A stretch of 64,000 nt of DNA from Membranipora membranacea (GCA_914767715.1 OU612068.1:22136001-22200000); one strand, 5' to 3'; positions 23,660 to 35,380 are shown, numbered from the stretch's first letter. Made by a program: numbers and translations. The notes: generated by a model from the sequence alone, not told the origin.

Positions 23660-23935
23660 GCGGACGGGGCTCCGCCCCGTACCCCGTTGGGGGGCTCACA
23701 CCGCCCCCCAAACCCCCAGATGGGTGACTCGGGTGCTTCGCACCCTCGAAGCACCACGTTGTGGTGCAGTATCGCCGGAAAATGGAATCTCCCTATTTTG
23801 TATTTAGAAAACTTGGCAAGTATGGAAGCGTCCTGGCCGAGGCACGAAGTGCCGAGACAAACACCTGGGGGGTTTGGGGGGTTCGGGGCAGCGCCCCGAC
23901 CGCCGAAGCATATGAGCAATTTGAGCACCCCCAGA
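23660..23935. repeat. GC-rich block of short perfect hairpins
   Basis: In a strongly GC-rich island, five short palindromes follow each other: ACGGGGCTCCGCCCCGT (23,664), GGGTGCTTCGCACCC (23,731), GCACCACGTTGTGGTGC (23,751), GGCACGAAGTGCC (23,841) and CGGGGCAGCGCCCCG (23,884). Several keep a GAA or TTC loop. The base composition is unlike the surroundings, which suggests a mobile or foldback module. Open frames on both strands arise from the composition. Confidence 0.75.
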
Positions 23936-25261
23936 TTTTTGTTGTAGGTCATATTTCAGTGAAGACAGCATCTACAGCATTCTAGGAGGAAAGTCAAACA
24001 GATGTGTTATTTTTAAATTCTGCATGATGATGTGTACATTGTATTCAGTTGAAGCTCACATTGTCTATACTATAACATATAAACCTAGAAACAGAAAAAC
24101 TACACTTGATTTCAAAATTGAATTGATTGAGGTTTAGAAGATTCAAAAAGCTTATATCAAATTCATTACTCTTTACTTGGATGTTTTTGATTGTAAGCCA
24201 TTGCTGCCGTTTTCAGCTTGCGAAGAAGTGGTGGTTTATTTTTTGTGTCTACGCAGCAATGTGGGTTGTTCATTTTTATAGCCAGCAGAGACACAATAGA
24301 CTCTTGGCATAAATCTGCCCTCTGTTCTGTGTAGATTTTCTTCAGCATTGAGAATACTGTCTCAGATTGGGCATTACTATGTGGAATAGATAGTAGTGTG
24401 AGCATTAGGGTTGACAGTGTTGGATACAGTTCTTTAACCTCATACCAAAACTGAGATATCTCGGCTGCACCCAATTTTCTAACATCATCTTCCAATTGGA
24501 ACCTTGTCCATTCATATCATTTTCTTGGCTAACTGCTGGATCTGAGATACAGTATACTTATCCTTGTTCATCGGGTGGGCAACTGGCACTAGCTGAAGCG
24601 TCTGATCCAATAGAGGGAATATCTTCAGCATCTTACTAACTCATCTCTCGTAAAAGTCTCTTGCAGCTCTGCAAAATGAATTCCAAAACTCAGATGTGGA
24701 ATGCAGAGGCTGGATAGTTACGCTGTTATTTATAATACATTTTTGAGAAAAGGTAAACATCTAAAACTGTCGGTTACCAGCCATAACCGAAATAAATTTG
24801 CAATGCACTTGCAGGTTCACTGTCATGGTCACAGAAATCACCATGAACACTTCAATAACCCACTCAAAGAACTGGACAAGTTTCCCCTGTAATTCATCAT
24901 CTTCCATAGCTGTAAGCAGAACTCGTGCATAGTTGGTAATGGAAATATCTGTATCAGACAGCTGGATCGAAATGTCCATGTGTTGAATTGACTGTATTCC
25001 AGATTCCTTGATAGCCTGGACTGGCAGGTAATTTCCCATGACATCCTGGATCAGTGTAATCATTGACCCATAGAGGTCATGAATCAATACCTCTTCAGAC
25101 TGAAATGTGACGATAAAAACTTATTTAAAAGGTATCAAAAAAAGCATTGTCGGATCGAGAAAGATCACGACAGTTCACTGCTGGCAGAGTTCATCTGAGA
25201 TTACTTTATAATACTGAATGCAGTTTTTCGGCAGTTTGATGATTTTATTACTGAACTACAC

Positions 25262-25281
25262 CCTGGGGCAAATGCCCCAGG
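25262..25281. repeat. GC-rich hairpin
   Basis: CCTGGGGCAAATGCCCCAGG is a perfect 8-bp stem in an intron of the disabled transposase gene. Confidence 0.7.
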
Positions 25282-27699
25282 CAACTGATAAATTGCAACG
25301 CCAAGTTGTAACTATCACAAGTAACTCCCGATCGTAACTCGCAATTGTAACTGATTCTTCAGAGCAAAAACCACTGTTCTTTATACTGACCTGTATAAAT
25401 AGGTCGTAAAAATAGAAACGGGTGGGATGATACGTCATTATTTTGATGGCCAACCTCCGCATTTAGATGGTAATTAAATGTGCAAAAAATGGAAGTAAAT
25501 GCGGAAGAGTATAACAATTAATCAGATTAGGACCATGGCAACCATGACAGTGCAATATACAACACCTAACTTCATCTAGAGTCATGCACCTAGGCGTGTC
25601 ACATACAGTGTATGTGACAGCATTAGCAGCGCATATAAATCATGATTTGACAACCCTCAATGCATGCCATTGTCAATATGAAGTATTCGTGTGGGTAATG
25701 ATAATTATAAAATTGATATAATGAGGATAATGTTAGTTCTAGTATTCTAGTATGAGTTTATGACAGCCATTATTCATGAATCTACCGGATTAGTGAGACA
25801 AGATAACTATCAATTGGTATCTGGTGACAGGCACTAGATTTGCTCATCATTTGGCTCACCTGGAATTTGGTGTTGAAGTTGTAATATGGCAGGAGAGCAC
25901 CCTTGAGAAAGTGAATGCATGGTAGAAGTAGAGGGTCCGACAACGTCTTGAAAATTCCTCCTACCTCAGTCCTAGGGTTATCAACGTCTTTCTTTGCTCC
26001 GAAGTACGACTTCAAACTTTCGTATTGGGAGATCAGCCTAATGATGCACTTCCTTACACTGAGCCATCTGGTAGGGCAATGCTTGATTATCCTTTCATAT
26101 TCATCTCCAACAAAGTCCTGAAACTCTTTGAGCTCTTCAATCCTTTTTGAACTGTAATAAAACGAAACATAAAATCTATCATAAAACTAACATTAGATTT
26201 ATAATAAATACTAACTAACATATAAATACAAGACATTAAGTCTTTCTTATTCCTCAAAGTGTGTCGGCTGTTTTTTAGTCAGCATAATTATTTTACCACG
26301 ATCGTTGGTGTTGCTATCATGAAATTACAACATGGGGAGCTTTCTGGCATGTCACGTAATGTTAATTGTGTGTTTGTAAACATGGATATTCATCATAAGT
26401 AAGGACACAACATTTTCATGCTGACCTAGCATTGTAATGCTTGAATATTTTGCAGAGGAGATCATCTACGTTGAACAGAGGGGACTTGGGAGAAGATTGT
26501 ACCGCCAGGTTTGCAAGATGACAAATACAGCCAACATCAATGATGTTTGGCTGTTTGCTACGGATCTTAGCTATCAGCCCATTTTTTGCCCCCTTCATAC
26601 CACTGCAGTTATCTGAATTGAATGCCACAAGGTTCTCCCATGGAATTTTCTTGTCCCTGACAAATACATACAATAAATCCACAATGGACAGATGCAATGG
26701 AACTGAGCCCTTTGCAACATCAAGCACCCAAGCCATGCCAGTTACATCAAGTGCAGAAATTTTATAAGCATAGAATATTGTCAGCAACATACACCAATCA
26801 GAGGCAAATGACAGTTTTGTTTGAGATTAATTACAGACTGTGATTGGTTAAGGTGCAATATCCGAGAGTACACTTACTACCTTAGGCTATACATACCTGA
26901 GTAAAAGTTACACCTGGGTGAAATGTAAATATATGTTAACTTTTCAAATTTTCATAGTCAGCTTGAGAGAATGAACATCAATAATTGACAACCTCAAAAC
27001 ACACCTATAATTGCATAATATAAACATCAAAACCAATTCCAACAACCTACTGGTTGGTCCATAATCGACATGGTTGCATCCTGTGCATTACCTCAAACTT
27101 TTGTCGATAACAGCAAATAGATCCTGTGCTGTGCCTAAATTGCAGATCGGCATGTCGATAAATATGGTAGTTATTTTCCCTTCACCATCATTCGCAACAC
27201 GGGCTAGAATTACAAGCTGTTTGTCTCTTCCCCTGTCAGTTGTCTCATCAACCATGAGTCCGAATTTCTTCTGTTGGCACGCCTCTTCAGCTATTTTACC
27301 GTACTCCGGCCCATAAGCTTCTAGAAATAAATTATTTTAACTTAATAGCAACATAGTTAGCATATGAGGATCGATGTGAGATTGCATCTGGTTAGGTTTT
27401 ATCTAGCCAAATAAGCCAACAAACAAAATGGAGGTGCTAGTAGAAGTAGGTCATGGAAATGACTTTTGACATAACTAACTCACCTCGTACCATACTCATC
27501 GTCTTAGTCCGCATGCACCTATACATCTTGGCGATGGCGCTTTCCGGGAACATCTCACCGACCAGCTGTGAGAAGTGGTCAGCCAAAGCAAAGCTACAGT
27601 TATGTTTGGCAATCATCATCGTGAATAACCCTTCCGCGTGTCTGACCTATAGCAGATAGACATTTTGATAGTCTGATTTTGATAATTTTGACATTTTGA

Positions 27700-28020
27700 A
27701 GTTGGTACTTAGCCTAGGTTCTACGCAAACCAGTGATTTGTGTGTGTGTTGTGTGGTGGTTGGCTTAGAATAATACAGGTGGAAATGAAAAAGTTGGCTC
27801 AATACAATTCAATAGCCCTGTTACTTTTCCATTCAGAGAAACTATTTTCTGTTAAATCAAATTACACTATTTCTGAATTATTTAAAATTGATGTACCAGT
27901 CTACTAGCGGTTTCAAGCTTGAAGCCGCTCACTTCCACCTGTATTATCCTAAGCCAACCACCGCACCAAAACAAAAACAAGCCCCGCCCACTTGGTTGGC
28001 TAAGTACCTAGGCTAGTTGG
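27700..28020. repeat. Foldback element
   Basis: TGGTGGTTGGCTTAGAATAA...ACAGGTGGAA near 27.75 kb is inverted as TTCCACCTGTATTATCCTAA..CCAACCACC near 27.93-27.96 kb. Outer GCCTAGG-containing arms lie on both sides. It lies in the first intron of the disabled hAT copy. No target duplication is evident. Confidence 0.6.
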
Positions 28021-28605
28021 TACTATGAATTGGAACAGGTTAGAACTATAATTTATCCTTGCAACCTCGATAGCCTAGTCTAGGCCATAGAGGTTGCAAA
28101 AATAAACTGTACCAAATTTGGTTTGATCATATGCATGCCATGGTCACAAGTATGTTAATATCTCATAAGCAGGTTCAACAGAGAAGACTGGGTCAAAATG
28201 GATGGGGCAGAGGCAAACCCCTTAGGGCTCATCTAGAACAACGTGATTTGGAGAACTAAGGAACAGGTTTTGGGGGCATTCATCAGGCCTGCTTTAGGCT
28301 CTAGGGGGGCCCAATAGGCCAAGACACAAGTGGCTTCAACCTACTGGCCTAGATTGAAGCTGTCTGTGGGCCTAAGTAGACATCTGATTCAGATACAAAA
28401 CTTAGGTACCTCTTACCTTGTCAGCGATATCATTTTTAGTGGTGGGGAAGAAGCCTGTTAGCTTAGCTGTTCTTTTCAATTGAGACTCCAAATCTGAGTG
28501 GCCTTTAGTGGCTTGGTGTTTAGTCAAATCATTTACTCCACCATGGCTACAGCTCAGATCTTTCTTGCAAATAGTACATGTAAAATACGTATATCCCTTC
28601 CCTGA

Positions 28606-28735
28606 CTACGGAAGACGAACGATGACATAAAGATTTTTTATTTTCTATACAGGAAAAAAACTCTGTGTCATCCCTCGGCTTCGGTATTTGCCTGGACTAT
28701 GACATGTAAAATTTAGTATACCTGCAGGTAAAATA
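28606..28735. repeat. Dispersed repeat that truncates the hAT pseudogene
   Basis: GTGTCATCCCTCGGCTTCG..TATTTGCC.GG.CTATGACA and a flanking ACG[G/A]..AGACGA.C.ATGACA recur inverted at 40,060-40,200. The homology begins where the first transposase exon loses its frame, so it probably replaced the 5' end of that gene. Confidence 0.6.
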
Positions 28736-28839
28736 ATTCACATGTCTCACCTCGTCTACACACAAAAAGGGGACAACTCTAATTCATAGACTGTTATATA
28801 AGTATTACTCAATCGGAATAATGTAATTGCTGTGGGTGT

Positions 28840-29772
28840 GGCTTTTTTTGTGAGAAGAGTTATGTAATGGGATTATTTTTCCACATTTCATTTTGAAAAA
28901 TGACCACTGTGTGGAAGTTAACCTGATGTTGAACGGTGATGGTGAACTGAGGCTAATTCATCAATAGCATTTCAAAAAGTTCACAAATCAACAACCAGTG
29001 AAGTGAATAACAATTCACATAAACAGGTACATAAGTTGTGAAAACCTGACCAAAACAATTGATCGATATACAATCTTTGTATGCCTTATACTGAAGGCCT
29101 TGTATGTATAATTACTACCGCCAAACATTGCCATTAATAGTAGACAAGGAACCAATATTGATGAGCTTCTGTTTGTAAATTTTATTGCAGTACCATCTAA
29201 TAATTGTTTTTTTAAAACTTATTTTATCCAAAACATACATTGGCCGAGTGTGACATACACTCAGAAAATAGATGTACCCTAAATGGACAAGGCATGTTAG
29301 TGAAAATGCAAAGGTGCAGGTAACATTCTTTTAGGACCGCAATCACCAGCAATCACATTCAATGTCTTTTTCCGTGCTGCCTGAAACAATAAATACATGC
29401 AACGTGATAAAACTCATGAAATCATGGAATTTTCCTGGAGTATATGATGTTTCTTTTTGGGTATAAATCACACTTCACATGGTTAATTTTGGCTGAACAA
29501 TGGCAAACTTCAGATACAGAAACTCCAAGCTTGACGGTGCTTTAGATAAGTACAGTACAGTATTGAGTTCTTGCTGTGTTTTCTAACTGTAACAAATTTA
29601 GGTTTCATAAATCTGGTTGTTGATTTGTGAACTTTTTGAAATGCTATTGATGAATTACCCTCAGTTCACCATCACCGTTCAACATCAAGTTAACTTCCAC
29701 ACAGTGGTCATTTTTCAAAATGAAATGTGGAAAAATAATCCCATTACATAACTCTTCTCACAAAAAAAACCC
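28840..29772. mobile_element. 933-bp foldback element
   Basis: A left arm (28,840-28,999) is inverted at 29,610-29,772 over about 155 bp, including TTTTTGTGAGAAGAGTTATG, AATGACCACTGTGTGGAAGT and ATAGCATTTCAAAAAGTTCA. The roughly 610-bp interior is AT-rich with no coding frame. No terminal duplication was found. Confidence 0.75.
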
Positions 29773-30116
29773 TAAGTCTGTCCCCATTTCATGGCACTCT
29801 CACAGAATGACAATCCTGGGAACATATGCAGGATTAGACATAGCAATACAGGATGCGAGGGCTGCCTTACGCAATGAACCTTATTTTCAGTTCTCTGGGG
29901 CCTGCACCCAGTGACCCAGCACCCTGATTGAGTTTGCTAAAATAATTAATTAATATCGCAAATAAACATAAGTATCTCTATGATTCGCTCTGTGTTTAGA
30001 GATTACCTGAAGCCCCAGTCCCCAAGATTTTATCTGTAAATGATAAAGGGGTAGTACTAGTACCAAAGACAAATTCCCAAGTTTTGAATTTTTGCCAAGT
30101 GCTAATGAATTGACTG
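29773..30116. other. No gene seen
   Basis: AT-rich sequence between the foldback element and the large hAT-like element. The short frames have no family resemblance. Confidence 0.4.
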
Positions 30117-30154
30117 CAGTGGCGTATATTAGCACTCACGGCCCACGGATTTCT

Positions 30155-30215
30155 GTGAGTGGCTGAATAGCTCAGTGTGTAGAGCGTCCGCGGGCTCGGG
30201 GATAAACTTCTCGGT
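30155..30215 (+). repeat. tRNA-like 5' half (A box)
   Basis: TGGCTGAATAGCTCAGTGTG and TAGAGCGTCC form a typical tRNA D-arm/A-box sequence near the left end of the 7.9-kb element. The matching B-box half is 5 kb away at 35.32 kb. A purine-rich tract follows. Confidence 0.65.
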
Positions 30216-31445
30216 GAGAGTGGGGAAAAGAGGGAGGAGAAAAGGAAAAAAGGGAGGGGCAAAGGAAAAAAATAAGAAGAAGTTGTTCTCTCATTTTACG
30301 TGTCATGACAACTTCTGGGATATTTTATAGTTTTTTTTATAATTAAAAAACATAACCTTGCGCATAGAGAGAGGTATACAATGAGCAATAGAAACGCTTT
30401 TTCAATTTGCAGATGAGGATTAATTGCCTTATGAGTCATCTAAACAATTGACTTTTAAATGGCTGGCAAAGAAATTCTTAGCAGTGAACTATTTGACCAG
30501 GTTGTTAATGACTTGATAGTCGCCAATAAAGGTTAGCTACGGCCCGCAACACTTTTTGTTCATCATTTCATATAGAGTAATCCTGTGTGTTAGCTAGTAA
30601 TGTCCATTTACATATCTATGCTGCGACTTAATCAGCGATATAACAGAAACGGTATTATTTGCCAATTCAAGGAAAGAGTTTTATTTTGCGAAAGGTATGG
30701 GTACAAAGCTTGTAAGATAGGTTATATTGTATTTAATAAGATACAAATTTTAAGCAGATGATTTCTCAAAATTAAAACTATAGCACCTCGATGTTGACCT
30801 CAATGTCCTCAACAAAGAAATTAATCCTTTTATTCAGCCTGTTGCTACTAAAACATGAGAGTCAAGTAAAAAAAACACTGGAATATACCAAGCACAGCGC
30901 TGTGTACAGGTCAGAAGACAGTCATAGGAAAATCCTAAGTAGGTATTTACATAATATGTATGTCGACGTCATGTTGACCTTACAATACCTCATTGCACGC
31001 TGAATGCAGAACTTGAGGCTAATATTAAGATGGTTGAGACTGCAGCTCAGCTCGTATGGCCGTACGAATGCGGACAAGATTTGTTGAAGTGTTCTTTGCA
31101 GCAGGTGATGAGTTGGCAGCGTGCAGTCAACATATATGAGATATGACAGCGTGGCAGTCTGGATCTGTGCAGCAAGACTCTCACTACACCTGCAAGAGGA
31201 GAATGTTTATATTATGCAATAAGGGCAATTTGAAAGTATCTGATCGAACAAAAGATGCTTTTTCCAATGTATCGCATCGGCAAAATTGTCTTTTGTCTGA
31301 TCAGATGTGATCCTGTCAGGTTTGGTAGTTTTTGCATGAGCTTTGTGATTTTACGTTGTGATTGCACAAATGAATTGAATCAGCTGCTGTGATGGTTGCC
31401 TCAGTGCCACGTTAGAATGAAAACTATTCAAAGTGTCTAAACATC

Positions 31446-31586
31446 TACCGTAGAGGAGTAAATATTTTCTTGAATTAAATTTAGCTAGATGAGTTAATGT
31501 TAGCTAGTACTCAATTCTAGCTAACTTGAGCTTATTCAAGTAGCCTATGTGCGGAAAGGCGCACTTCTCCTACTCTTCTAAGGTAT
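31446..31586. mobile_element. Nested MITE-like element related to that at 10.33 kb
   Basis: GTAGAGGAGTAAATA on the left is imperfectly inverted as CTCCTACTCTTCTA on the right. The interior has GTTAGCTAGTACTCAATTCTAGCTAAC. Confidence 0.5.
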
Positions 31587-32590
31587 GATGTAGTTCCTCA
31601 AAACAAACACTAATAAACTTTGGGCCTACTTTGCTTTAAGAAAACAACATACCATTTGCAAAGAGTTGATGGATGTTAACGGGTCATGTAATCAAATTCT
31701 TCACCGCCTAAGTGATCCTATCGTTCTTTGCATCATAAAGGAAACTAGACATAAACAGAAAGCATACACCAGTTAATTATTCAGTATATTGTCCTTTCGT
31801 TTGTACAACGCTAAATAATTCCATGACCTCTCTGCCCAAAGTATTAAGCCGCGTTTACACATGAGGTTGAAATGGTCAAATATTACTATGTCATGAGTGT
31901 CAGCGGAAAAGACTTAATCAGTGCGTGCATCCACCTTGTCGCCATTAAGCCATAATTGGCATATAATATTGATTATGTCATTGTCTCACGATCGGCAAGA
32001 TGACATACCAATTACCTGTATTAGATGAGGCTTGTAACAACTAAGGTTAGGGTGTTATAATCTCAAGCCAATCTGTGGCCATGTAGGCTCGCTAGACACG
32101 TCACAAGACATAGGGCTTCCTGTTACCAATTCAACTGACAAAAACACTGGTAATGCATATTATACATCTGATTAGGCTTAGGCTACTTACGCTTATCGGA
32201 GGGTGCTATCTTCTCTAGATCAGTCATTTCTGCATTGAACCATGTCTTCCTCTGAATAGCATCCGGGTCTTCAACTTAACTGCTGGCAGCCTAGTCCCAA
32301 AAAGTACATCCAGAAATATAGATTGTGTACCTACAAGATCATACAATGTAAATCTGAGCAAGAGAAAGATTACGTAAATACTCAACTGATCGCTGGATCA
32401 GGAGCTCTTTCAATGAGAATGAGCACTAACTACGCTAGTCAACATGTTGCCATCACTTCGCCCTAATCCTTTACTGTCCCTCAGTTCCAAAGACAGTGCT
32501 AACTGAGGTAACTCAGTCCACCAGCAAGGAATCAATCAATCAATTATTGGAGATAAAAACTAAGCTACTAGTACTACCCACCTAAGTAAC

Positions 32591-32637
32591 CTGTCTTGAC
32601 AAGCTTGTCAAAGATTGACAAAGCTTGTCAAGACAGG
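32591..32637. repeat. Perfect short hairpin
   Basis: CCTGTCTTGACAAGCTTGTC is followed by a short loop and GACAAAGCTTGTCAAGACAGG. The sequence ACCACCTAAG or ACCCACCTAAG flanks both sides, as if a target was duplicated. Confidence 0.7.
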
Positions 32638-33364
32638 CTACCACCTAAGCAGCTATCCATCCCTTTAACTCCTTGCTAAGAGTAAGTGTACTCGACTTGA
32701 CTTTTATGACTAGTACTACTCTAGTAAAAAAATACTCACATCATCATCTTTCTTTGGTTCAAAACTAACCAGTCTTCTTCTCATCAGGCCAGATTTTTTT
32801 ATACAGGCTGTACCTGTCCAGTCTTCAACCAACTCATATGAGTAAAACATACAGCTAAGCTTATTTTGCTTCATCATAAAAAGAGTATAAGGAATTTGTC
32901 CAGTGCTTGCTTGTATGCTTTCAGTCTCTACTCTCTTGTCAAAACCACTCGGTTTGCTTCATAACCCAGCGGGCAAATAGTTGTCTAAACTGAGTTGGAA
33001 AGAGGTTACCAGAAGAGGCTGAACACTGTTGCCAATTGTATGCCATATGGACCGGTGGAAGAGGTTGCCAAAAAGGGAATTTTAGCAACCTCTTCAAGAA
33101 GTAACATAGAGGTTTTATATCCTTCTCAGGGAAGGATATATCAGGGATATTATTAACTGTCTCTATCCAATTTCGATATTAAGATTATATAGTTAAAATA
33201 CTTGTTGTATTTATTTATTTCATAAAATAACCTAGAAGGCCTGTGGGAGAGGGAGTAAGAGGTACTGGCTGAGTGGGGTCAGTAGAAGGCTTCTGCCTTG
33301 CTAGGAGCATTTAGCCTTAGGTATTTAGATACCTAGCAAGAATTGTTAATTCATAATATAACAA

Positions 33365-33667
33365 ATGTATCATTACCTGACCACCACTTTTTGTGTTAAG
33401 TATAAAGTGGTGCCAGAAGCAATTGATTCAATCAATAGCCACGTATTTGCCTATTTCAAATTTCTTGGATGTGATACTGGTTCACAGGAATTAAATAAGG
33501 ATGCTAATGTCTTTTTTGATTACTTGGTGTCTGGATGTAAAGCATTCTCAAAAACAAGCACTTCTCTAGGGGAGACAAATGCTACTTTGGTCTGCAAAAT
33601 ACATCGACCTAACCGTGACAACCAATTTTACACTCAGCCTAGACCTCTAAGATTGGTACTGCAGTAA
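33365..33667 (+). CDS. Hypothetical 100-residue ORF A, left arm
   Basis: I do not recognise this protein. It begins MYHYLTTTFCV, contains FAYFKFLGCDTGSQELN and ends in basic, Pro-rich sequence with KIHRP. The right arm of the palindrome keeps the same frame (34,545-34,868, minus). Shared residues include VVPEA, the FAYFKFLGCDTGSQELN block, a VSGC Cys and VCK-HRP. Nearby non-ORF parts of the arms look equally conserved, so retention of the frame may be passive. Confidence 0.3.
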   Translation: MYHYLTTTFCVKYKVVPEAIDSINSHVFAYFKFLGCDTGSQELNKDANVFFDYLVSGCKAFSKTSTSLGETNATLVCKIHRPNRDNQFYTQPRPLRLVLQ

Positions 33668-33855
33668 ATGTGTACCATCGAAAACAATTGGGAGTAAACT
33701 GTTTACATGCTGGAGCCATACTAATAGATGGTAAATACATTGATATTTAAGTGTTGGCTATGTGTTGTCAGTCCAGAAAAGTTATTTCTGCAACCGCTAA
33801 TGGCAAGAAAATAAAGTATAATAAAAGCAGAAGCATCTAAAACCACTTATATCTG

Positions 33856-34041
33856 TTGCTGGGAAATAGAGATATCTGGCTCCCTCTGGCACACCTATCA
33901 AAGACAGGTGATGTCAGAGGATATTGGCCAACAATAAAGCTGCCCATTGGCAACCTCTACAGAAGGTTGCTGGCTAAGCCTTGCCGGCTGGGAATAGTTG
34001 AGCAGGAATGTAATTTGGAGGATAGTGAGGGATTTATGTAG
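33856..34041 (+). CDS. Hypothetical 61-residue ORF B, left arm
   Basis: The frame contains WLPLAHLSKTGDVRGYWPT and KPCRLG. The right arm encodes the close counterpart WLPLAYISKTGDVREYWPT. The function is unknown, and it may be a shadow of the repeat. Confidence 0.2.
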   Translation: MLGNRDIWLPLAHLSKTGDVRGYWPTIKLPIGNLYRRLLAKPCRLGIVEQECNLEDSEGFM

Positions 34042-34131
34042 TTTCCAATAACAATTCAACTTGAAATTTTTTTTTAATAATTTACAACTTATGATTTATT
34101 GGAAATTTTGAGAATTGAGAACAAATAAAAA

Positions 34132-34389
34132 TTAGGAAAATGCGAGACAATGTATTGAAGGGATATATTTTCTCAATTTTAAGATAGTAGAGTTGTCTAC
34201 TCTGGCAGGATTCTCGATTTTCTCAATTATTCTCAATTTTATTTGAAAGTATCCCAGCCGGCAAGGCTTAGCCAGCAACCTTTTGAAGAGGTTGCCAATG
34301 GGCAGCTTTTTTGTTGGCCAATATTCTCTGACATCACCTGTCTTTGATATGTATGCCAGAGGGAGCCACATATCCCCATTTCCCAGCAA
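34132..34389 (-). CDS. Hypothetical 85-residue ORF B, right arm
   Basis: The inverted counterpart of the left-arm ORF B, with LPIGNLFKRLLAKPCRLG shared. The frame then runs into a diverged C-terminus. The protein family is not recognised. Confidence 0.2.
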   Translation of the reverse strand: MLGNGDMWLPLAYISKTGDVREYWPTKKLPIGNLFKRLLAKPCRLGYFQIKLRIIEKIENPARVDNSTILKLRKYIPSIHCLAFS

Positions 34390-34544
34390 CAGATAAAAGT
34401 CGTTTTAGATGCTTCTGCTTTTATACTTTATTTTCTTGCCGTTGGCAGTTGCAGAAATAACTTTTCCGGACTGACAAAGCATAGCTAACACGTAAACTAT
34501 AATGTATTTACCATCTATTAGTATGGCTCCAGCATGAGAACAGT

Positions 34545-34868
34545 TTATTCATGACTGTTTTCAATGGTACACAGAAGTCTAGGCTGAGTGAAAAAATGGT
34601 TGTCAATGCAAGGTCGATGTAATTTGCAGACAAAAGTAGCATTTATCTCCCCTTGCGGATTGATTTTTTTCGAGAACTTTCTACACCCAGACACCAAACA
34701 ACCAAATAAGAAATCAGCATCCCTATTTAATTCCTGTGAACCAGTATCACATCCAAGAAATTTGAAATAGGCAAATATGTGGCCATTGATTGGATCAACT
34801 GCTTCTGGCACCACTTGCCACTCAACACAAAAAGTGGTGGTAATGAAATGATATATCAGTTGTAGCAT
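34545..34868 (-). CDS. Hypothetical 107-residue ORF A, right arm
   Basis: The inverted counterpart of the left-arm ORF A, about 70% alike by eye, with the same Cys positions in TTFCV, FLGCDTG, VSGC and VCK. No signal peptide or membrane segment is seen. Confidence 0.3.
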   Translation of the reverse strand: MLQLIYHFITTTFCVEWQVVPEAVDPINGHIFAYFKFLGCDTGSQELNRDADFLFGCLVSGCRKFSKKINPQGEINATFVCKLHRPCIDNHFFTQPRLLCTIENSHE

Positions 34869-35317
34869 GAATCTTTAATTCCAGCTGAATCTTTACACTC
34901 TTAAGCTAAATGCTCTAAGCAAGGCAGAAGGCTTATACAGCAGGCCCACTTAGACAGTACCCCTGACTGCCTACAAGACATATGAGTAACATAATAATTA
35001 AATATATAAAATAAATGAACTATTCAATTTTCATATTGGATAGAGACAGCAGGGAGAATTCTCCCTGGTGACAGTTAACAATAATCCTGTTATATCCTTC
35101 CCTGAGAAGGATATAAAACCATATTAAACTTCTTGAAGAGGTTGCTAAAAATCCCTTTTTGGCAACCTTTTCCACCGGTCCATATGGCATACAATTGGCA
35201 ACAGTGTTCAGCCTCTTCTGGTAACCTCTTTCCAACTCAGTTTAGACAACTAATTGCCCGCTGGGATAGTGGATCTCTGGTCCGCCTAATAATCACTGCC
35301 AATAAGGTTGTTGTGGG

Positions 35318-35380
35318 TTCGAATCCCATCAAGGTCAGTTTTTTTCAAATGGGTGCTTTATAACTGGAGCATTTTTACCG
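35318..35380 (+). repeat. tRNA-like 3' half (B box) and tail
   Basis: GTGGGTTCGAATCCCATCAA resembles a B box and T arm. A T7 run follows, then GGGTGCTTTATAACTGGAGC. The same stretch occurs at 62,876-62,940 in the 1.35-kb relative, and part of it in the MITE at 13.4-13.75 kb. Confidence 0.65.

Larger units (their letters stand above)
24166..28605 (-). pseudogene. hAT transposase, second diverged copy, disabled
   Basis: Exons in transcription order: 28,417-28,605 (FTCTICKKDLSCSHGG zinc finger); 27,484-27,646; 27,092-27,320 (LMVDETTDRG); 26,426-26,656 (FNSDNCSGMKG, CICHLANLAV); 25,860-26,151 (HCPTRWLSV); 24,864-25,099; 24,166-24,668 (SIPHSNAQSETVFSMLKK). Phases match the intact + copy at each junction, and exons 2, 4 and 5 have identical lengths (163, 231, 292 nt). 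Lesions: the first exon is cut at its 5' side by a repeat (stop at 28,606-28,608, no N-terminus); the last exon has an in-frame TGA after DFYER; and about 45 bp is missing before the EWTRFQLEDD segment, with a frameshift. It sits tail to tail with the intact gene and is clearly divergent in protein sequence, so it is a separate family member rather than a recent copy. Confidence 0.85.
32965..35265. mobile_element. 2.3-kb palindromic (foldback) element with duplicated ORFs
   Basis: Arms of roughly 1.05-1.1 kb, about 75-85% alike by eye, are inverted around a central spacer of under 150 bp near 34.05-34.13 kb. The ends are CCCAGCGGGCAA (32,965) and its inverse TTGCCCGCTGGG (to 35,265). Matching landmarks include GCATACAATTGGCAACAGTG on the right and its complement on the left, and the frames listed below. 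It lies wholly within the 7.9-kb hAT-like element. Confidence 0.8.

Noticed and set aside
23620-23985. Overlapping open frames on both strands rich in Pro, Gly and Ala
   Set aside because: By-product of the GC-rich hairpin block; no family motif.
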